Positions 1-12,115 of a stretch of DNA of 64,000 nt are shown here, one piece after another (position 1 is the first letter of the stretch; every line of letters starts with the position of its first letter). The translations under genes were made by a program, and so were the position numbers. This DNA comes from Apostichopus japonicus. Taxonomy: Eukaryota; Echinodermata; Holothuroidea; Aspidochirotida; Stichopodidae. The notes beneath the pieces were generated by a model. That model saw nothing but the letters and a program-made list of their open reading frames with translations. It made no database searches and was not told the origin of the DNA. The stretch covers positions 19,404,898-19,468,897 of the forward strand of contig NC_092577.1 of the NCBI RefSeq assembly GCF_037975245.1, written 5' to 3'.

Positions 1-68
1 CATTTTATCCCTCTTCCCATAATTCTTGGTGCCCCTACATATCCAGTATAATAAACTGTCATACTTAC

Positions 69-3000
69 ATACAGGTGACTTGTTGGTCATGGATGGGGAT
101 TCTCTTCTTGCTCTCTTTTTTCTCTGTTGAACATCAGCCACCTGTTCTGCTGGACACAGCAAGAAATGAACTAACAACATTAATACATGAGTCACCATAT
201 TAGAACTACTGACTGGCTGGGAGAAACTTCTATGAAATTTGAAATATACAAAGAAACTGAGGCTTAGATAGGATATTCGAACCATCACCCCTCACCCCTC
301 CCCCAGGACTACCAGTCCTCCACTCTATGGTGGTCAATGGTGCATCCAAACACTAATAATATTTTAGGTGGTTACAACTTCGCTGGGGTTGTTTTCCATG
401 AGGAATACGTTTCAGTGAAAGTTGTCTACCATTGCATGCATGTGCCCAGAGAAAAACATGGAGGAATAATCGCAAAATCCACATGAAAAGTTGTGTGATT
501 GCACATTCCTTACATACCTAGCTATTAAGGACACCAAATAGTATATCCACAAAACAAACACTTACGGCTGAGCCTCTAAAATTTCTTACATGAAGCTTTT
601 CAATTGCGCTATTACTGGGTCCTTTTGTTTCCATCATTCAATTGACAAAGCTTTTATCCAAACACAATGAAATGGTTTCCTTTCTCTTACAAGTATAATT
701 TTTGATCTTACCCATTGCCTCTTCTCGGTCTTCATTCGCAACCTGCCCTGTAAAATTTTAGAAAGAAGTATGTTCCATGATCTGTTTAATAAAGTTATCA
801 CCACCTTAATACCACACTCTCACAAGGAGCTAAAATATTTGTCACTTTTTGTGTTGTAACTTTATTATCTCATCCTTGTATACATTTAGAGACAGGGAGA
901 TGTTTTATTCCATTGGGTCACCTGTTTTTGAACAAACCAATGGTCTGTAAACAGACAAGTAGCCTAATTTCCATCCCTTGTGGTATAGAACTGTAAGCTG
1001 GTGGGCTAGTGGGCACTTAATGGGGTACCTTATGATAACCGTATGCCATTGGCTGGCAAGTACCAACTGGGCTGGGGGAATAAAAAAATGTTTGATGTCT
1101 GTGTATGAGTGGGGGTCAATTTTGACTTCACCATATAGCATATATGTGAAATAGCCTATATCAGACAGAAAACTTTTATGTTGTCATAAGTTAGCTAAAG
1201 GGTCAAAGGTCAGGAGGCCACAGGTAAAATAAGCAAAATGTTGCTGAAAGTTGCACAACAAACACCTCATCAGCGAAACAGCTCTGACTCCTAATTTTTG
1301 GTCAACCGTCCCCCTCCCGCATGTTAATAAGCACTTGTGTCCTAACTATCCTTGGTTTATAGTAACAGGCTTAGGCCCATCATTGACTTGGAACCTTAAT
1401 TGAGGTGCCTCCATATTTATCAGAGTACCACCCCAGGAACAGTAGGCCAGCATATCTAACCCTATTAAAGAAAGCAGAAATATGTACTCCTTAAACTTGA
1501 ACCTTAAACCTTGAACCTCCTTAAACTATAATCTATTAAAAGAAAAAAATGCAATTTAAAACTGGACAAACTGATGCTAAGTTTGTCAATCATGAATATC
1601 TGTATAGGCCAAGCATATGGGCAATTTTGTGATGGAAAAGCGACATCTTGAGGTCAAAGTTCGCCCAATTCTACACATTATGTATGCAGTGAACAATATA
1701 TTTGGAGGAAATACTATTTGGTCTAACATGAAAAATGCTTGCAGATGATTGTTGTGGATTATCTTTCATTAGGATCATTGATCTAATCCTTAAAATCCTC
1801 AATAACAAGCCCACTATGCTACTGGATTATTCTAATAATGTGCCCCTCCTAACTTTGTGCGTACATTTGCCCACCTCTACGGGCACAGCATGGAAGTGAA
1901 ATGTCAAGGCCAGGGTCGGAAATAAGCAGGGCGAAGGACGATTCGCCCTTATGAAAATCGCCCTCGTTATATCAGGTGTCTGTGTAAAATTAATTGTGAC
2001 ATGCTTTTGTTTTAGCTAGGCATTGCAGTAGCATCGCGAATCGCGCAAACAGTTCTCACAATACCGCATAAAACTTGAAGCAGTGCCGGAGGGTCACGCA
2101 CAATCTCCGCATACAGTAGTTACTGCGGTTACGGCCTCCACTAAGCAATTTCAGTGCCAATAACCTAAAATCCCCACAAATCTCAGACCACATAGTAGCC
2201 TAACTTCATAGGTGAAGAAGGTCAACATGGTAATCTTACCTATCCATCTGTTTACTCGCTGAAGTTGTGTTGAAAATAAAAATTAAAAATATCCATTAAA
2301 ACTTGCAATTTTTAACCAAATATTAGCCTAACAACCACACTAAGTCAATGGGAAATGTAGCCTAACCATCAGTTTGCAAAAACAAAACAAAAACTGCATA
2401 GCTTTGTTTACAACTTTAAATTTGCTGGAAATTGGCAGTTGTTTGGAAGGTATGTGATTTTATCCACACACGAAAACATACATGCCTTAGGAAAAGTCAC
2501 CAGTGGAAGTAAACCTGTGTTTTCTATTTCAGTTCATGGGTTATTGGTTTTCGTCATATATTCGGTGGATTGACATTATTTGCTAAATGCTCGCAAATTT
2601 TGCTATCAAACTTTGAATGAACTTGCTATACAGTCGCAACACTATTTAGGGCAATTATGCTGACTTTATCCTGTTGAATGCTTACAACCATTTCCATAAA
2701 CAGCATATATTGAACTTTGGAAAAGAGCCCCCCTAAACCTTAAAAAAGCCCTCGTAAATACATTAAGGGGGCGTTTCAACTTTTCTATATCCAAACTAGG
2801 CTAGTCCCCTAAAGCCAAATATTAATTCCTACCCTGCTTAAGGCTAGCTGTTATAAATTAAATTTTTGGGCAGAATTGAAAATTGGCTTTGTATTTTAAG
2901 TTAATTGTGGGCAAAAAAATCACAATAGCTCTAGACAATAAGGCATTTTACTAATGTAGGCTAAGCATTGTCCAGCCTTGCCTGTCTTCAGCAATAGGCT

Positions 3001-3420
3001 ACTGTTGGCTAAGGCTTAACTTAGGCCTAGGGTATATTTACTGTATCATTTGCATCAAAAAACGGTGCTATGTAAGCATCATTCATCACTATTTGTGTTT
3101 TTGTAGAGTTTTTGGGGCAAAGGTCATGTAATTAAAATGAAGTTTAGCCTATCTAGGGCAAAACTAACATTACTGTAACTTAGGCTAGATCTTGTTAATG
3201 TTAGGCTTACACTGAGTGAGACAAGTGAGAGCTGAGCTATAATTTGCACAAATTGTGATTGATAATCAGCCAGCTGCACAGGGAACTGAGGCCTACTTTA
3301 TACTATTACTAATCCTAGGCTAGTCAATAAAGCATTTGGTAAAGGAATTAATATCTAGCAATTGCAAGAAAGTATTACGGTATTACCTAGGCTTCCAAAG
3401 TCAATCTCGACGGCTCTCAT
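69..3420 (-). CDS. 5' part of an unrecognised host gene (three coding exons, runs off left edge)
   Basis: Three exons on the minus strand fit together by splice signals and reading phase. Exon 1 (3420 to 3387) starts with ATG, encodes MRAVEIDFGSL and ends at a GTAATA donor in phase 1. Exon 2 (747 to 712, 36 nt) has a TTTTACAG acceptor and a GTAAGA donor, and is rich in Glu and Asp. Exon 3 (146 to 69, 78 nt) has a CCAGCAG acceptor and a perfect GTAAGT donor; it contains a basic patch (QQRKKRARRES) that could be a nuclear localisation signal. All junctions are phase 1, so the frame stays open throughout. The gene continues beyond base 1. I do not recognise the family and assign no function. The exons are short, so chance splice-like sites remain possible, but three matching phases with no stop argue for a real gene. 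Confidence 0.55.
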
Positions 3421-3600
3421 TTTGATAGTGTAACATGGATACCGCGCCGATTCGCGAACAAAAGTTAGGTTTACCGTTCTTGCTTGCATACAGTGTGAAC
3501 ACTTGCGGCCACACGGACAACACGTTTACCACACTGTACATACGTCCATATGAGCTCTACATTACACTTAGCGACATTGCGCGGTGATGACGTCACAAGG
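3421..3600 (-). promoter_or_regulatory. Putative promoter/5' UTR of the minus-strand host gene
   Basis: This stretch lies directly upstream of the first coding exon. It is richer in CG dinucleotides than the surrounding AT-rich DNA and carries a full palindromic CRE-type site TGACGTCA at 3588-3595, about 170 bp from the start codon. A CREB/ATF site in a proximal promoter would be typical, but no transcription start can be seen. Confidence 0.35.
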
Positions 3601-4740
3601 TTTGTATACCAAATGAAAATGCGTCAATATGAACATGGATATCAGTATATGTATCACCGAAAGGGATAGGGATCGAAATTGTGACTTTCAAGGTAACAGT
3701 TCCATTGGTCAGTTTTACCAGGATTAAAAGAGCATCGATAGTAAAACATATATCGATAGGACGATAAAATAAACGAGATATATCTTGATGGGTCCCTAAT
3801 AGCTAAATTTTGCACAGGTCAAATATACTACTACAAAATTTGCCAAGCTATATACATGTGTATATATATATATGTATATATATATATCTACATATGTATA
3901 TGTATATATATATATCTACATATGTATATATATATATCTACATATGTATATATATATATATATCTACATATGTATATATATATATCTACATATATTTATA
4001 TCAGCTCCAATTTGTGTGTACTGATGCCAAACAGTCAATTGTTAATGCAAAAAGTAGCAAACTTGTTCAAACGTTACTAAAAGTCCAAATTTACGCTTAG
4101 AAGGGGGAACCCCCTAAATTGTGATCCTAGCACTAACACTGCATGGTCATGAAACTCGTCAAATGACAAAATTCAGTAAAGATACTTTTAGCAAGATGAA
4201 CCACTCATGAAAACGAAAGTATTGACAAATTTGACAAAATGCCAAAGTCCAAAAAAATGACGTAATTAGCGAGATGCACAAATTTTGACGAAATGCATCA
4301 CGTCAAAACGTCTATTTTCACGTTACCTTTGTCATTTAGACGACTGGTTGCAATCTCGACAAAACGTTTAGGGTTAAAAAAAGAGTTAGGGTAAGAGTTT
4401 GGAGCATGGTCTTTCATAAACCGGAGTCAAAATTAGGGAAAGCATTTAGATTTTTTTTAAACCGTCACGTACATGATTGGATTCAACAATTTAATTGGTC
4501 ATTGCCCTTTACCACTCTGTGATTTGGGAAAAAATCTCGCGGATTTGATAGAGCTTGGTAGCACTGGTCCCTTGTACCCTGAATTCAGCTGGGATGTCAC
4601 GTCAAGGTCACGTGGTGTGCATGTATAATGTTATTAGTTAAAAAAGTATGATCCATGGGATGCGGGTCAGAGTTTGAGATAATCATACAATGATACAATA
4701 ATATGTTATTATTTACCCTACAGGTAATCGGAGTTGCAAA
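3601..4740. other. Intergenic DNA with TA-rich microsatellite
   Basis: No gene is seen. At 3850-3995 there is a TA-rich microsatellite in which TATATATATCTACATATG-like blocks recur about every 28-30 bp. The open frames over it, mostly Tyr/Ile, are low-complexity artefacts. Confidence 0.6.
3850..3995. repeat. (TA)n microsatellite with CTACATATG interruptions
   Basis: Runs of TATATA alternate with CTACATATG in a roughly 28-30 bp higher-order period, with at least five interruptions visible. Confidence 0.8.
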
Positions 4741-4752
4741 CTATACGTAACT

Positions 4753-5845
4753 ATGCCAGCGCCACTAGAATACACAGCTGCAGATTTAGGAGCAATTGGC
4801 CGCGGGTTGAGAATGCCTTTAATCGAACATAACTTCATGCAAGGGTTCCAGTGGCAGGAAATTGTTGCACTACTGGGGTTGTCTCATAACATTAGTATCA
4901 GTCATTCGGCACTTAAAGCGGTTACTGCGACAGTTGAACTTAAGAAGACTCCGGCAAGAGTCTTCCGTTGAGGACATAGCCCAAGTTATTCTTCGTGAAT
5001 TAGAAGGCAGTGGTCGTAATATCGGCTATAGACTTATGTGGCATCGATTGAATTATATTTATGGGTTGAAAGTTACACAAGATACTACCAGAAGCATGCT
5101 TAACATCATCGACCCAGATGGCGTATCGAGACGATCTGCTCATCGATTGCAACGTCGTGTGTATATGTGTCCTGGACCAAACCATACAATTCACATTGAT
5201 GGCTATGATAAGTTAAAGCCTTTCGGCATCGCAATACACGGAGCCGTTGACGGGTTCTCGAGACGATTACTGTGGCTTAAAGCTGGTCATAGCAATAACA
5301 ACCCAAGATTAGTTGCAAATTATTACAGATTTCATTCGTCGTTCCCAGGGTGTCCCCAAAATCGTTCGTGCAGGTCCAGGAAGTGAGAACACCATAGTTC
5401 ATAGATTGCAAGTCGCACTGCGGTGGCACCATGAAGACGGAAGGGCAAAAGAAAATAGTTTCCTATATGGTCGCTCAACTGCTAATCAACGAACTGAATG
5501 CATGTGGTCTCAACTGAGAAGAATGCAACCCGATACAAGTGGAATGTTTACGGTTTTGTTTTGTCACACTCATTCAAAAGGATCTGGACAGCATTGTTAT
5601 TCAATGGAATCAGCACTGTAACAGACAGCAAAGACAACATGCGTGTCCTTCTGGTAAGCCTGATCTGATGTACTTACATCCCTGAAGCTTTCGAAGCTAC
5701 AGACCACAAGATGAGCCTCGATAAATCTGACGAAGACTTGACACAATTCCAACGAGAGTACTGTGAAACATTGCCACGGTACGGTTGCCATGATTTCTTT
5801 GCGAAAGCACTAACGGAATTAGTTGGTGACTTGGACCAGTTTTAA
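4753..5845 (+). pseudogene. Integrase-core-domain protein (transposon- or retroelement-derived), frameshifted
   Basis: An intronless coding region starting MPAPLEYTAADLG and ending at TAA 5843-5845, readable only by changing frame about four times (near 4900-4960, 5310-5385, 5540 and 5690). The middle matches the animal integrase-core-domain family known from many uncharacterised fish and invertebrate proteins. A helical N-terminus precedes a PGPNHTIHIDGYDKLKPFGI block with the first catalytic Asp, then GAVDGFSRRLLWLK, then FLYGRSTANQRTECMW with the catalytic Glu. The position expected to hold the second Asp (usually RADRGTEN) reads RAGPGSEN, so this Asp is missing. The C-terminus (ALTELVGDLDQF) is preserved in a third frame. 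The gene is almost certainly dead, through both frameshifts and a lost active-site residue. Confidence 0.75.
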
Positions 5846-6380
5846 ATGTCTGAAAATGTGACAGAAGCAATTGGACTATATGTGGCTCTTAATGAAATTT
5901 TCGAAGAGTTTGAAGTCTAGCAAAGATATAGCTCTAACAGAAATCGTACGTCGGATCCGGTATCTTGACATATTGAACATATTCATTTTTATAAGATTTT
6001 ATCTTACACGTTTTTCGTTCTCTCTCTATGTTTACCCGTCCGTCCATCCATCCGACCAACCCATGTGTAATAGATAATAACATTTAGAGTCAACTCGTAC
6101 CCCTACTAAATTTAATCATGGCAATGGATTATACCAATTAATTACCATTAGTGTGAAATATAATTGGGACTGATTATATTTGTTATAAATTATTAATATC
6201 ATAATTCATATAATCGGTATAATGAATGACTCTTAAATTCATTTTCGGGAATGTTCCATGAAAGGTAGGTATCCAAATTCCCTGAATAGTGAATGCACTA
6301 CATAACACAGGCTATGGTATTATTATGTGGAGGGGACGTTATCGCACACCAACACATAGATGAAATATATTTAAAACAAA
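5846..6380. other. Intergenic, nothing recognised
   Basis: AT-rich DNA following the integrase-like pseudogene. No exon, repeat or RNA gene could be supported. Confidence 0.5.
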
Positions 6381-6540
6381 TACTGGACTCGAATGGGCTC
6401 GGCCAAGTCCGAGTCCAGGGTGCCTGAGTCCAAGGTGCCTGAGTCCAAGTCCGAGATGCCCAAATCCGAGTTCAGGGTGCCAAAATCCAAGTCCGATTCC
6501 AGGGTGCCCAAATCCAGTCCAGGAAAAATGGACTCGAGCC
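6381..6540. repeat. Degenerate short tandem repeat (GAGTCCAAG/GGTGCC type)
   Basis: Blocks such as GAGTCCAGGGTGCC, GAGTCCAAGGTGCC and CCGAGATGCCCAAATCC recur with period shifts of about 14-24 bp. Both strands are open here simply because the repeat lacks stops; I do not regard the Ser/Pro/Lys frames as genes. Confidence 0.6.
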
Positions 6541-8110
6541 TCAAACACATGCAAACAGGGCATATTCTCCAGCCAATAATTTGAAGAATATTGCATTATG
6601 GGAAATATTTCGAGCCAAATATTAGTACGGCCAATTAGTTAGGGTAACGCCTAACGTTAGGCGCTCGTGTAATGGGCGGTCATGCCGTACGTACACAGAG
6701 CGCCTCTGAGTTTGATATTTCTCAAGCTAACAGCCGATGTCCGTAACATTGTGACATTGCAAACAGCTAGGGAACACACAGCTAGGGAAATTACCTTCCG
6801 TCGGGGGGGAAATAGGGGCTTTACCGTATACAATGTGTACAAGAACATTTTTTGTCGGGGAATTTTGTCGGGGAACTCGGGCCCCCTCGTCGGGAAAATC
6901 CTGACAAGCCACACCTCACAGGGTATCCAATAACCACTTGGGTGGAGAGCAGCAGTGGATGTGAAGTGCATGTCTTCAAGTGCCCAAGACAACGGGAAAA
7001 ATTTCCGGCTCTTTTGCGAGGATTGGAACTTTGGAATTCGAGTTAATATGCGTACGAGATTCGGGCAGAATAGCTTCCCCAATTCGGGCGCAACTACTTT
7101 ACTGGCATTTTGACGGTAGTCAGTGTATTCAATGAAAGTTATACTTTAATGTTTGCCCGAATCTGGTTTGCCCAACTGTGCTGCCCGAATCTGGTATAAA
7201 GATTGCCCCTAAATTTTTGCACGTCAAGAGCATGAAAACCATTATTCTATTTGTTAGACAAATTTTAGGCCGACTAAAGTTTCCGGAGACAAAAACAAAA
7301 AGCGCGCTCCGCCCTAGTATTTTGCGTACGTATATATGCTAAACAACGGCGTAAAATTTATAAAGTAGGTTATGAAAACCTTTCACCGACTGCGAAAAAT
7401 TTTGGCTGACTAATAAGTGTATGTGCATTTTCAACATTAGCCTTCGATTTATTCATTATATAAAATATTCCCAATTTAACCCCATTTTCTCTTCTTTTTT
7501 TTTTGGGGGGGGGGGGGGTTACTGGAATAATCAGCCATATATACCTCGCCGTGTGATGCGTGTTGTTTCATTCATAATATGCAGTGCAACTTCTTACAAG
7601 TTAGTTGAAGTACATGGATAGGAAATTTCCATATAGGCTACTTAAAATTACCGGATTACAGTAATAACCATTAAAATTATACTCGATATCATTCCAGATT
7701 TTCTAAGGTGCAGAGAATGTTTTGTCTAAATTTTCAACCACAATGTCAAGCTACGTATAAGCTCTGGAGAGTGCTATTTCCGGCAATCTAGGGGTGTCAT
7801 TTTTTCCAACCATGGAAGATTGGCGATTCTCCACATGTACACCCCTTCCCCTTAGGCCCCCCCCCCCAGGACGGCCATCGAAATTTCGGACAGCAATCAA
7901 ATATTCGGGCAAGAAAAGTTTCTCCAAATTCAAATGGTCCCGTACGCTTATGCAGGAGCTCCACCAACTAAGCCATCCGTCCTCCTTAAAAGCTATTTAG
8001 GGTTCACCATCATATTTCATTTGTATTGTTTTTGTCTTGCCGGATTTATCAGAAAGAGACTTTGGGATAACTTTGGCGTGTGTGTGTGCATAAACTTGTA
8101 ACATGCATGC
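6541..8110. other. Gene-poor stretch
   Basis: No supported gene. It contains a T-run followed by a G-run near 7494-7518 and a C-run near 7858-7868, both likely to be difficult for sequencing. Short open frames on both strands at 6657-7082 mirror each other and show no domain. Confidence 0.45.
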
Positions 8111-8114
8111 TTAG

Positions 8115-9990
8115 CCCTGTACCTAAAGAGCTATAATGATGGAACTTGGTAGGGTAATTAATTTTGATCAATAAGCTTCTGACATGCTTTTATATCTCCT
8201 TAACCGTGGAAGCTATTATGACGAAACTTGGTAGGATGTACTAGAGGCATGAGTTCTCGAACTGATTATACTTCCAGTGCAGTGTTCGATTTTTCCGGTA
8301 TCGCATCGCAAAATGCGATCCAAAACGACAAACTTGCGAGACGTTTCCAAATCAGCATCGCACATTGTGCCAAATTGTGCGATACAAATTCCTAGTCAGA
8401 TTTGGGAGCAAACACTCAAACCTTAACTTACGAACTGTCGATCACAATGTAGAAGTTATAATTTATTGAGTTTATACTCAATGTACAACTTATTCACTTG
8501 ACCGTATAGCGAAAAAAAAGCTGAAAAAATAATATCCTACCATAGTTTAAGTGTAAAGCAAATAGCCTAACCACCTCGGCGGTTACGGATCTCACGTAAC
8601 TAAAAGGTTCCCTGGCAACGCGCCAAAAAAATGTTAACAAACAGGTGTTACACAGGGGATGAGCTCACAGTTGTTGGGAAGGTACCTGGGCAAATTCGCA
8701 GCACATGTACCGTGGTACAGTAGTTGGGTATAGGGTTAAACATTGCAGTTGTAAAAATGTACGCATAGTGCACGCTATTCATTGTTAGGCAGTCTAGAAA
8801 CGGGGCTTTGCTGAACGTTGTTTGTTTCATAATATCGGAAGTTTTGTAAGTTGCACTTTTTAAAGATTGAAACTTGTCATTTAAAAATTTTCATCAGTTT
8901 CGTGACAATTGAAATAAAAAAAGTTGTCAGTATTTTGCATCCTCAACTGCGAATTTTTTCATCGCCAGACATCGCAAAAAAATGACAATTTTCGGGGGCT
9001 TTCGCCCCCAGGATCCCCACGAGGGGTTCTACCCCATGACCCCACCATAGCCCTAAGACGGGCCCCTGGACACCACGCCTTTATGCTCGCACGTTACGCG
9101 TGCTAGGCAGGCGAACAACGGCGGGAAATCGGCAGTGTGTTCGCGGGAAATTGAACAGGGTTTTCCAACACTGCTGAACTGTGCAGTTACTGTATGCATC
9201 ATGTTCAAGGTTTTCACGAAGGCCTTTGAGGAAATGAATGGTTAGTACAGTGTATATATGCTGCACTAATGCTGTGTGTAGGCCAATCATTGCAAGTATA
9301 AATAAGTACAGGTAGCTCTGCTGTTAAAAAGAAAAGTTCAATATCGGTTTGCTGTTATCGGCAATTAGGCAAAATTTTACCGATACCGATATGCTGCCGA
9401 TATTGCAAATATCGGCCGATACCGATATTGAAAATGGTTATCGTAGCAACACTAGTATAAATAATAATAATAAACAAACATTTTCTAGTTAATACATTGA
9501 TCGCCAACATTTGGTCCGTTTGTGGTAATTTAAAAACTACTATTCAATATTGGGGAACTGCTATGCAACAAAAATATTGTATAGCAATTGTCGAAATTTG
9601 TTGCTATGCAATTTTTTGGCCATAAGTCGAACACTGTTCCAGTGTCATATATGCTAATTAAGTAAATTTAGTAATTTAGATGAAATAAGCTTGTAATATG
9701 AATACCTCCAGCCCGCGATCTCCTGAACCGACGTAGGAGCTATTATGATGAAACTTGGTAGCGTGCACGAGGGGCATGGGTTCTCAAACTGATTTCATTG
9801 TCCTATAAGGTAATTAATGTGGATTAATGATGAATGTGGATTAATTAGGTTTGTGAACACGATATGTCCAGAACCATTGAAGCTATATTGACCATTGAAG
9901 CTATATTGACCATTGAAGCTATATTGACCAAATCTGGTAAGAAGTAGGATATACATGGATACTTGAACTAATTAGATTTTTGGCACCACA
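8115..9990. repeat. Dispersed degenerate repeat: 'AGCTATTATGATGAAACTTGGTA' units
   Basis: A common core (AGCTATTATGA, then GAAACTTGGTAG, then GGCATG.GTTCTC.AACTGAT) recurs near 8130, 8210 and 9740, with a weaker copy near 9870-9980. Spacing is irregular after degeneration. Between units, at 8994-9009, lies a perfect small hairpin GGGGGCTTTCGCCCCC in GC-rich DNA. At 9340-9430 there is a CGATACCGATAT-rich stretch of the kind often found in interspersed repeats. No gene is seen. Confidence 0.5.
9873..9926. repeat. 18-bp minisatellite, three units
   Basis: The 18-bp unit ACCATTGAAGCTATATTG is repeated three times without change and then partially. It appears to be a local expansion inside the degenerate repeat described around it. 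Confidence 0.85.
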
Positions 9991-11559
9991 CATGCTAATT
10001 AATTATGCTAATTAGGATAAGATTAATGATACTACTAATAATTACATTATCTAAAAATCTGTAAGTTTTGATATTCATACTTAGGGGGATATAGTCGAGA
10101 CTTATTGCCCAAATTTATGCAGGTCATTTGGGGTCAAAGTATCAGTTCATTGTTCGATTTACATGTAATGTGGTACATTTAGTAAACATTTGTTGGCAAC
10201 AATTTTGAAAGTCATTTGAAGGTCTTCAGAACAATTCCAGATTGATGTTTTATATACAAAAAAATCTCCCAATTTACCATGCGTATATCATAGCATGTTG
10301 ACAATCACAGTGAAAACCTCCGTCTCATAAACAGGTGAGCGAGACTGGAGGTTCGAGAACAACCTTGTTTGTTATTGCAATTGCTATCATGTTGTTAACA
10401 TTATTGTTATAGCACCAGTTAATATTTTTGATAGCACCAATATTTTATATATTTTAATACAGCATCTGGTAACACCAATATGTGTGATATCATCTGGGCA
10501 GAATGGTCGATTTTTTTTACCTTCATGAACTATCCTTCAGAGAACATCCACATTGAACTTTCTGTTGGGGGTGGGGAGGGGAGGGGATGTTTGATTCTTT
10601 GTATTAAAGGTTTTGTTAACTTTTGAAACAAAAAAATTGATTTCTAAATAAATATAAAAAGAAAATTTTGTTATAAACTGCCTTGATGACATCACACCTG
10701 CTTTGAGAGATGACAATAATCTGAATTTTGACATTTTACTGGGCAAAATGAAAAAAAAATCAAAATGGAAAATTCAGCACATTTTGACGAGACTCGACAA
10801 CTTGTCAAATTTCATAAAATTGGCATTTTGCTGAGTTCTATCCTTTTGACGAGTTTTGTACCAAGCATTACCATGTTAAACTTATATATAAATTATTCAT
10901 AAAATAAAAAGAGAATGTTTAAGTCTTTAAATAAAATGCCAAGGCAGTACCAAAAGCCCATAAAAAAACAAGTGTTTTAATCAAGCTTCCAGTAAGATGT
11001 GGGAAGATAAGGTGTAATCACCAAAGCTCCGTGTACCATGCACAACTCCATTTAATGCCACAGCCTGCATTGCAAGAAGCATATAATACACGTGTTCAAC
11101 TTGTAACAACAAGAAAGTATGTCGAAAAAAATGTATGAAATGTGCAACTAAAAGTGTTAAAGATAATCACAACACGATCCATAAATGGACCGAATAGAAC
11201 TAAGCTGCTAGTTCAAATTTCAACTACTTTGGAAAGTACAACTAAGGTCACAGTTGCACGGACCTGTTTAAGACAGGCATCATTGTGACTGCAAGTAACT
11301 TTCAAAAAGTGCAGAATCCATACCACAGATGATATAATATATAAGAGGGATATAAAAAGCATTTAAAATTCTCGAACAACAACAAGAAACTTGACAACTC
11401 AACAATTCAACAACAAACAAGACAACTGAACGGTATTTTAAATTTCAGCATCAATTAATAATAAGGTAGATCATAGGCTTCCTGATTCCTTGCCTTTGGA
11501 ACAATTAGAGAGCACCAATGTTCTGCTATCTGCTATCTTGTTCAGGTGAACTCAAAAGC
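9991..11559. other. Intergenic / possible long 3' flank, nothing recognised
   Basis: AT-rich DNA with no supported exon. Part of it may be downstream flank of the minus-strand RING-finger gene whose stop codon is at 11940-11942. Confidence 0.4.
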
Positions 11560-11835
11560 AAAGTAGGTGTTTCAAGAATGACTTAAAAATGATAGATGAT
11601 CCTCTATGCACCCCAAATTCCTGAACATCGAATAAGTCAGTGATGAATGATCACTATACTATGACCAACTATCATGAATGCTAAAATACTGTTGCTGAAA
11701 AAAGGCATAAGTGTTTCAAGAATTAACCCAAATTGATCTGTAAGTGACCTTCAAGCTCCAATTTCTGAACATGGCATTAAAGTTATTACAATGATTAGAA
11801 ATCATATGGCCATCCAAAATATAATACCTGATTTT
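11560..11835. repeat. Two degenerate ~145-bp tandem units
   Basis: The string GTGTTTCAAGAAT begins two similar units (about 11567 and 11710). Each continues with a variant of CCAAATTCCTGAACAT and ends with similar ATGATTA/ATCATATGGCCATC-type sequence. The repeat lies just downstream of the RING-finger exon on the minus strand, so it may be in its 3' UTR. Confidence 0.4.
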
Positions 11836-11939
11836 ATACCAGATGTGAAGAAAGATGAGGTCCCATAAAACTAATGTTTAAAAATGCCACACTCCACATT
11901 CGAGATGGCTCACTGATAAATCACTCTTGCATGAATGTA

Positions 11940-12113
11940 TTACTGAAAGAGATGACCAATCCTGTCAACTGTCCCTTTACAGTAAGGGCATCCTTCCTTT
12001 TCTAAAAACACCGCACATGGCATACATGCTGTATGCCCACAGGGCATGAAAAAACGGTCTTTTGGCCGATCAGCACAGATCTCGCAAATCCCATTGGAAG
12101 CCTTAAATGACAC
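11940..12113 (-). CDS. Terminal exon encoding a C-terminal RING-HC finger
   Basis: Reading the minus strand from a GCAGCAG acceptor gives 57 codons and a TAA. The peptide contains a complete RING-HC signature: CEIC, then MPCGHTACMPC, then CPYC, i.e. C-x2-C-x10-C-x-H-x2-C-x2-C-x10-C-x2-C, with the stop about a dozen residues after the last Cys. A RING at the extreme C-terminus is typical of E3 ubiquitin ligases of the IAP, MIB or neuralized type, where it recruits the E2 enzyme. The exon is in phase 0. Upstream exons are not seen: a LINE fragment begins within a few bases of the acceptor, so the gene is either interrupted or its upstream exons lie beyond the inserted elements. The function beyond the RING is unknown. 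Confidence 0.65.
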   Translation of the reverse strand: MSFKASNGICEICADRPKDRFFMPCGHTACMPCAVFLEKEGCPYCKGTVDRIGHLFQ

Positions 12114-12115
12114 CT

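Noticed and set aside
540-560. Possible extra 10-bp exon (TTTTAG acceptor, GTAAGT donor) in the left-edge host gene
   Set aside because: Too short, and including it would break the phase that the three chosen exons keep.
905-1141. 78-codon minus-strand open frame
   Set aside because: Lies in the proposed first intron of the host gene; no motif or splice agreement found.
1908-2840. Possible MITE bounded by AGCAGGG/CCCTGCT-like ends
   Set aside because: The inverted similarity is only a few bases long and no target duplication was seen.
3810-4100. Tyr/Ile-rich open frames over the TA microsatellite
   Set aside because: They follow the repeat period and have no independent coding signal.
6339-6596. 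Open frames on both strands with Gly/Leu/His or Ser/Pro/Lys repeats
   Set aside because: Both arise from a degenerate short tandem repeat without stops.
6657-7082. 141-codon minus-strand open frame
   Set aside because: No domain, no splice context, and opposite-strand frames of similar length overlap it; probably chance.
10350-10370. GGTTCGAGAAC as a possible tRNA B box
   Set aside because: No matching A box, cloverleaf or terminator could be built around it.
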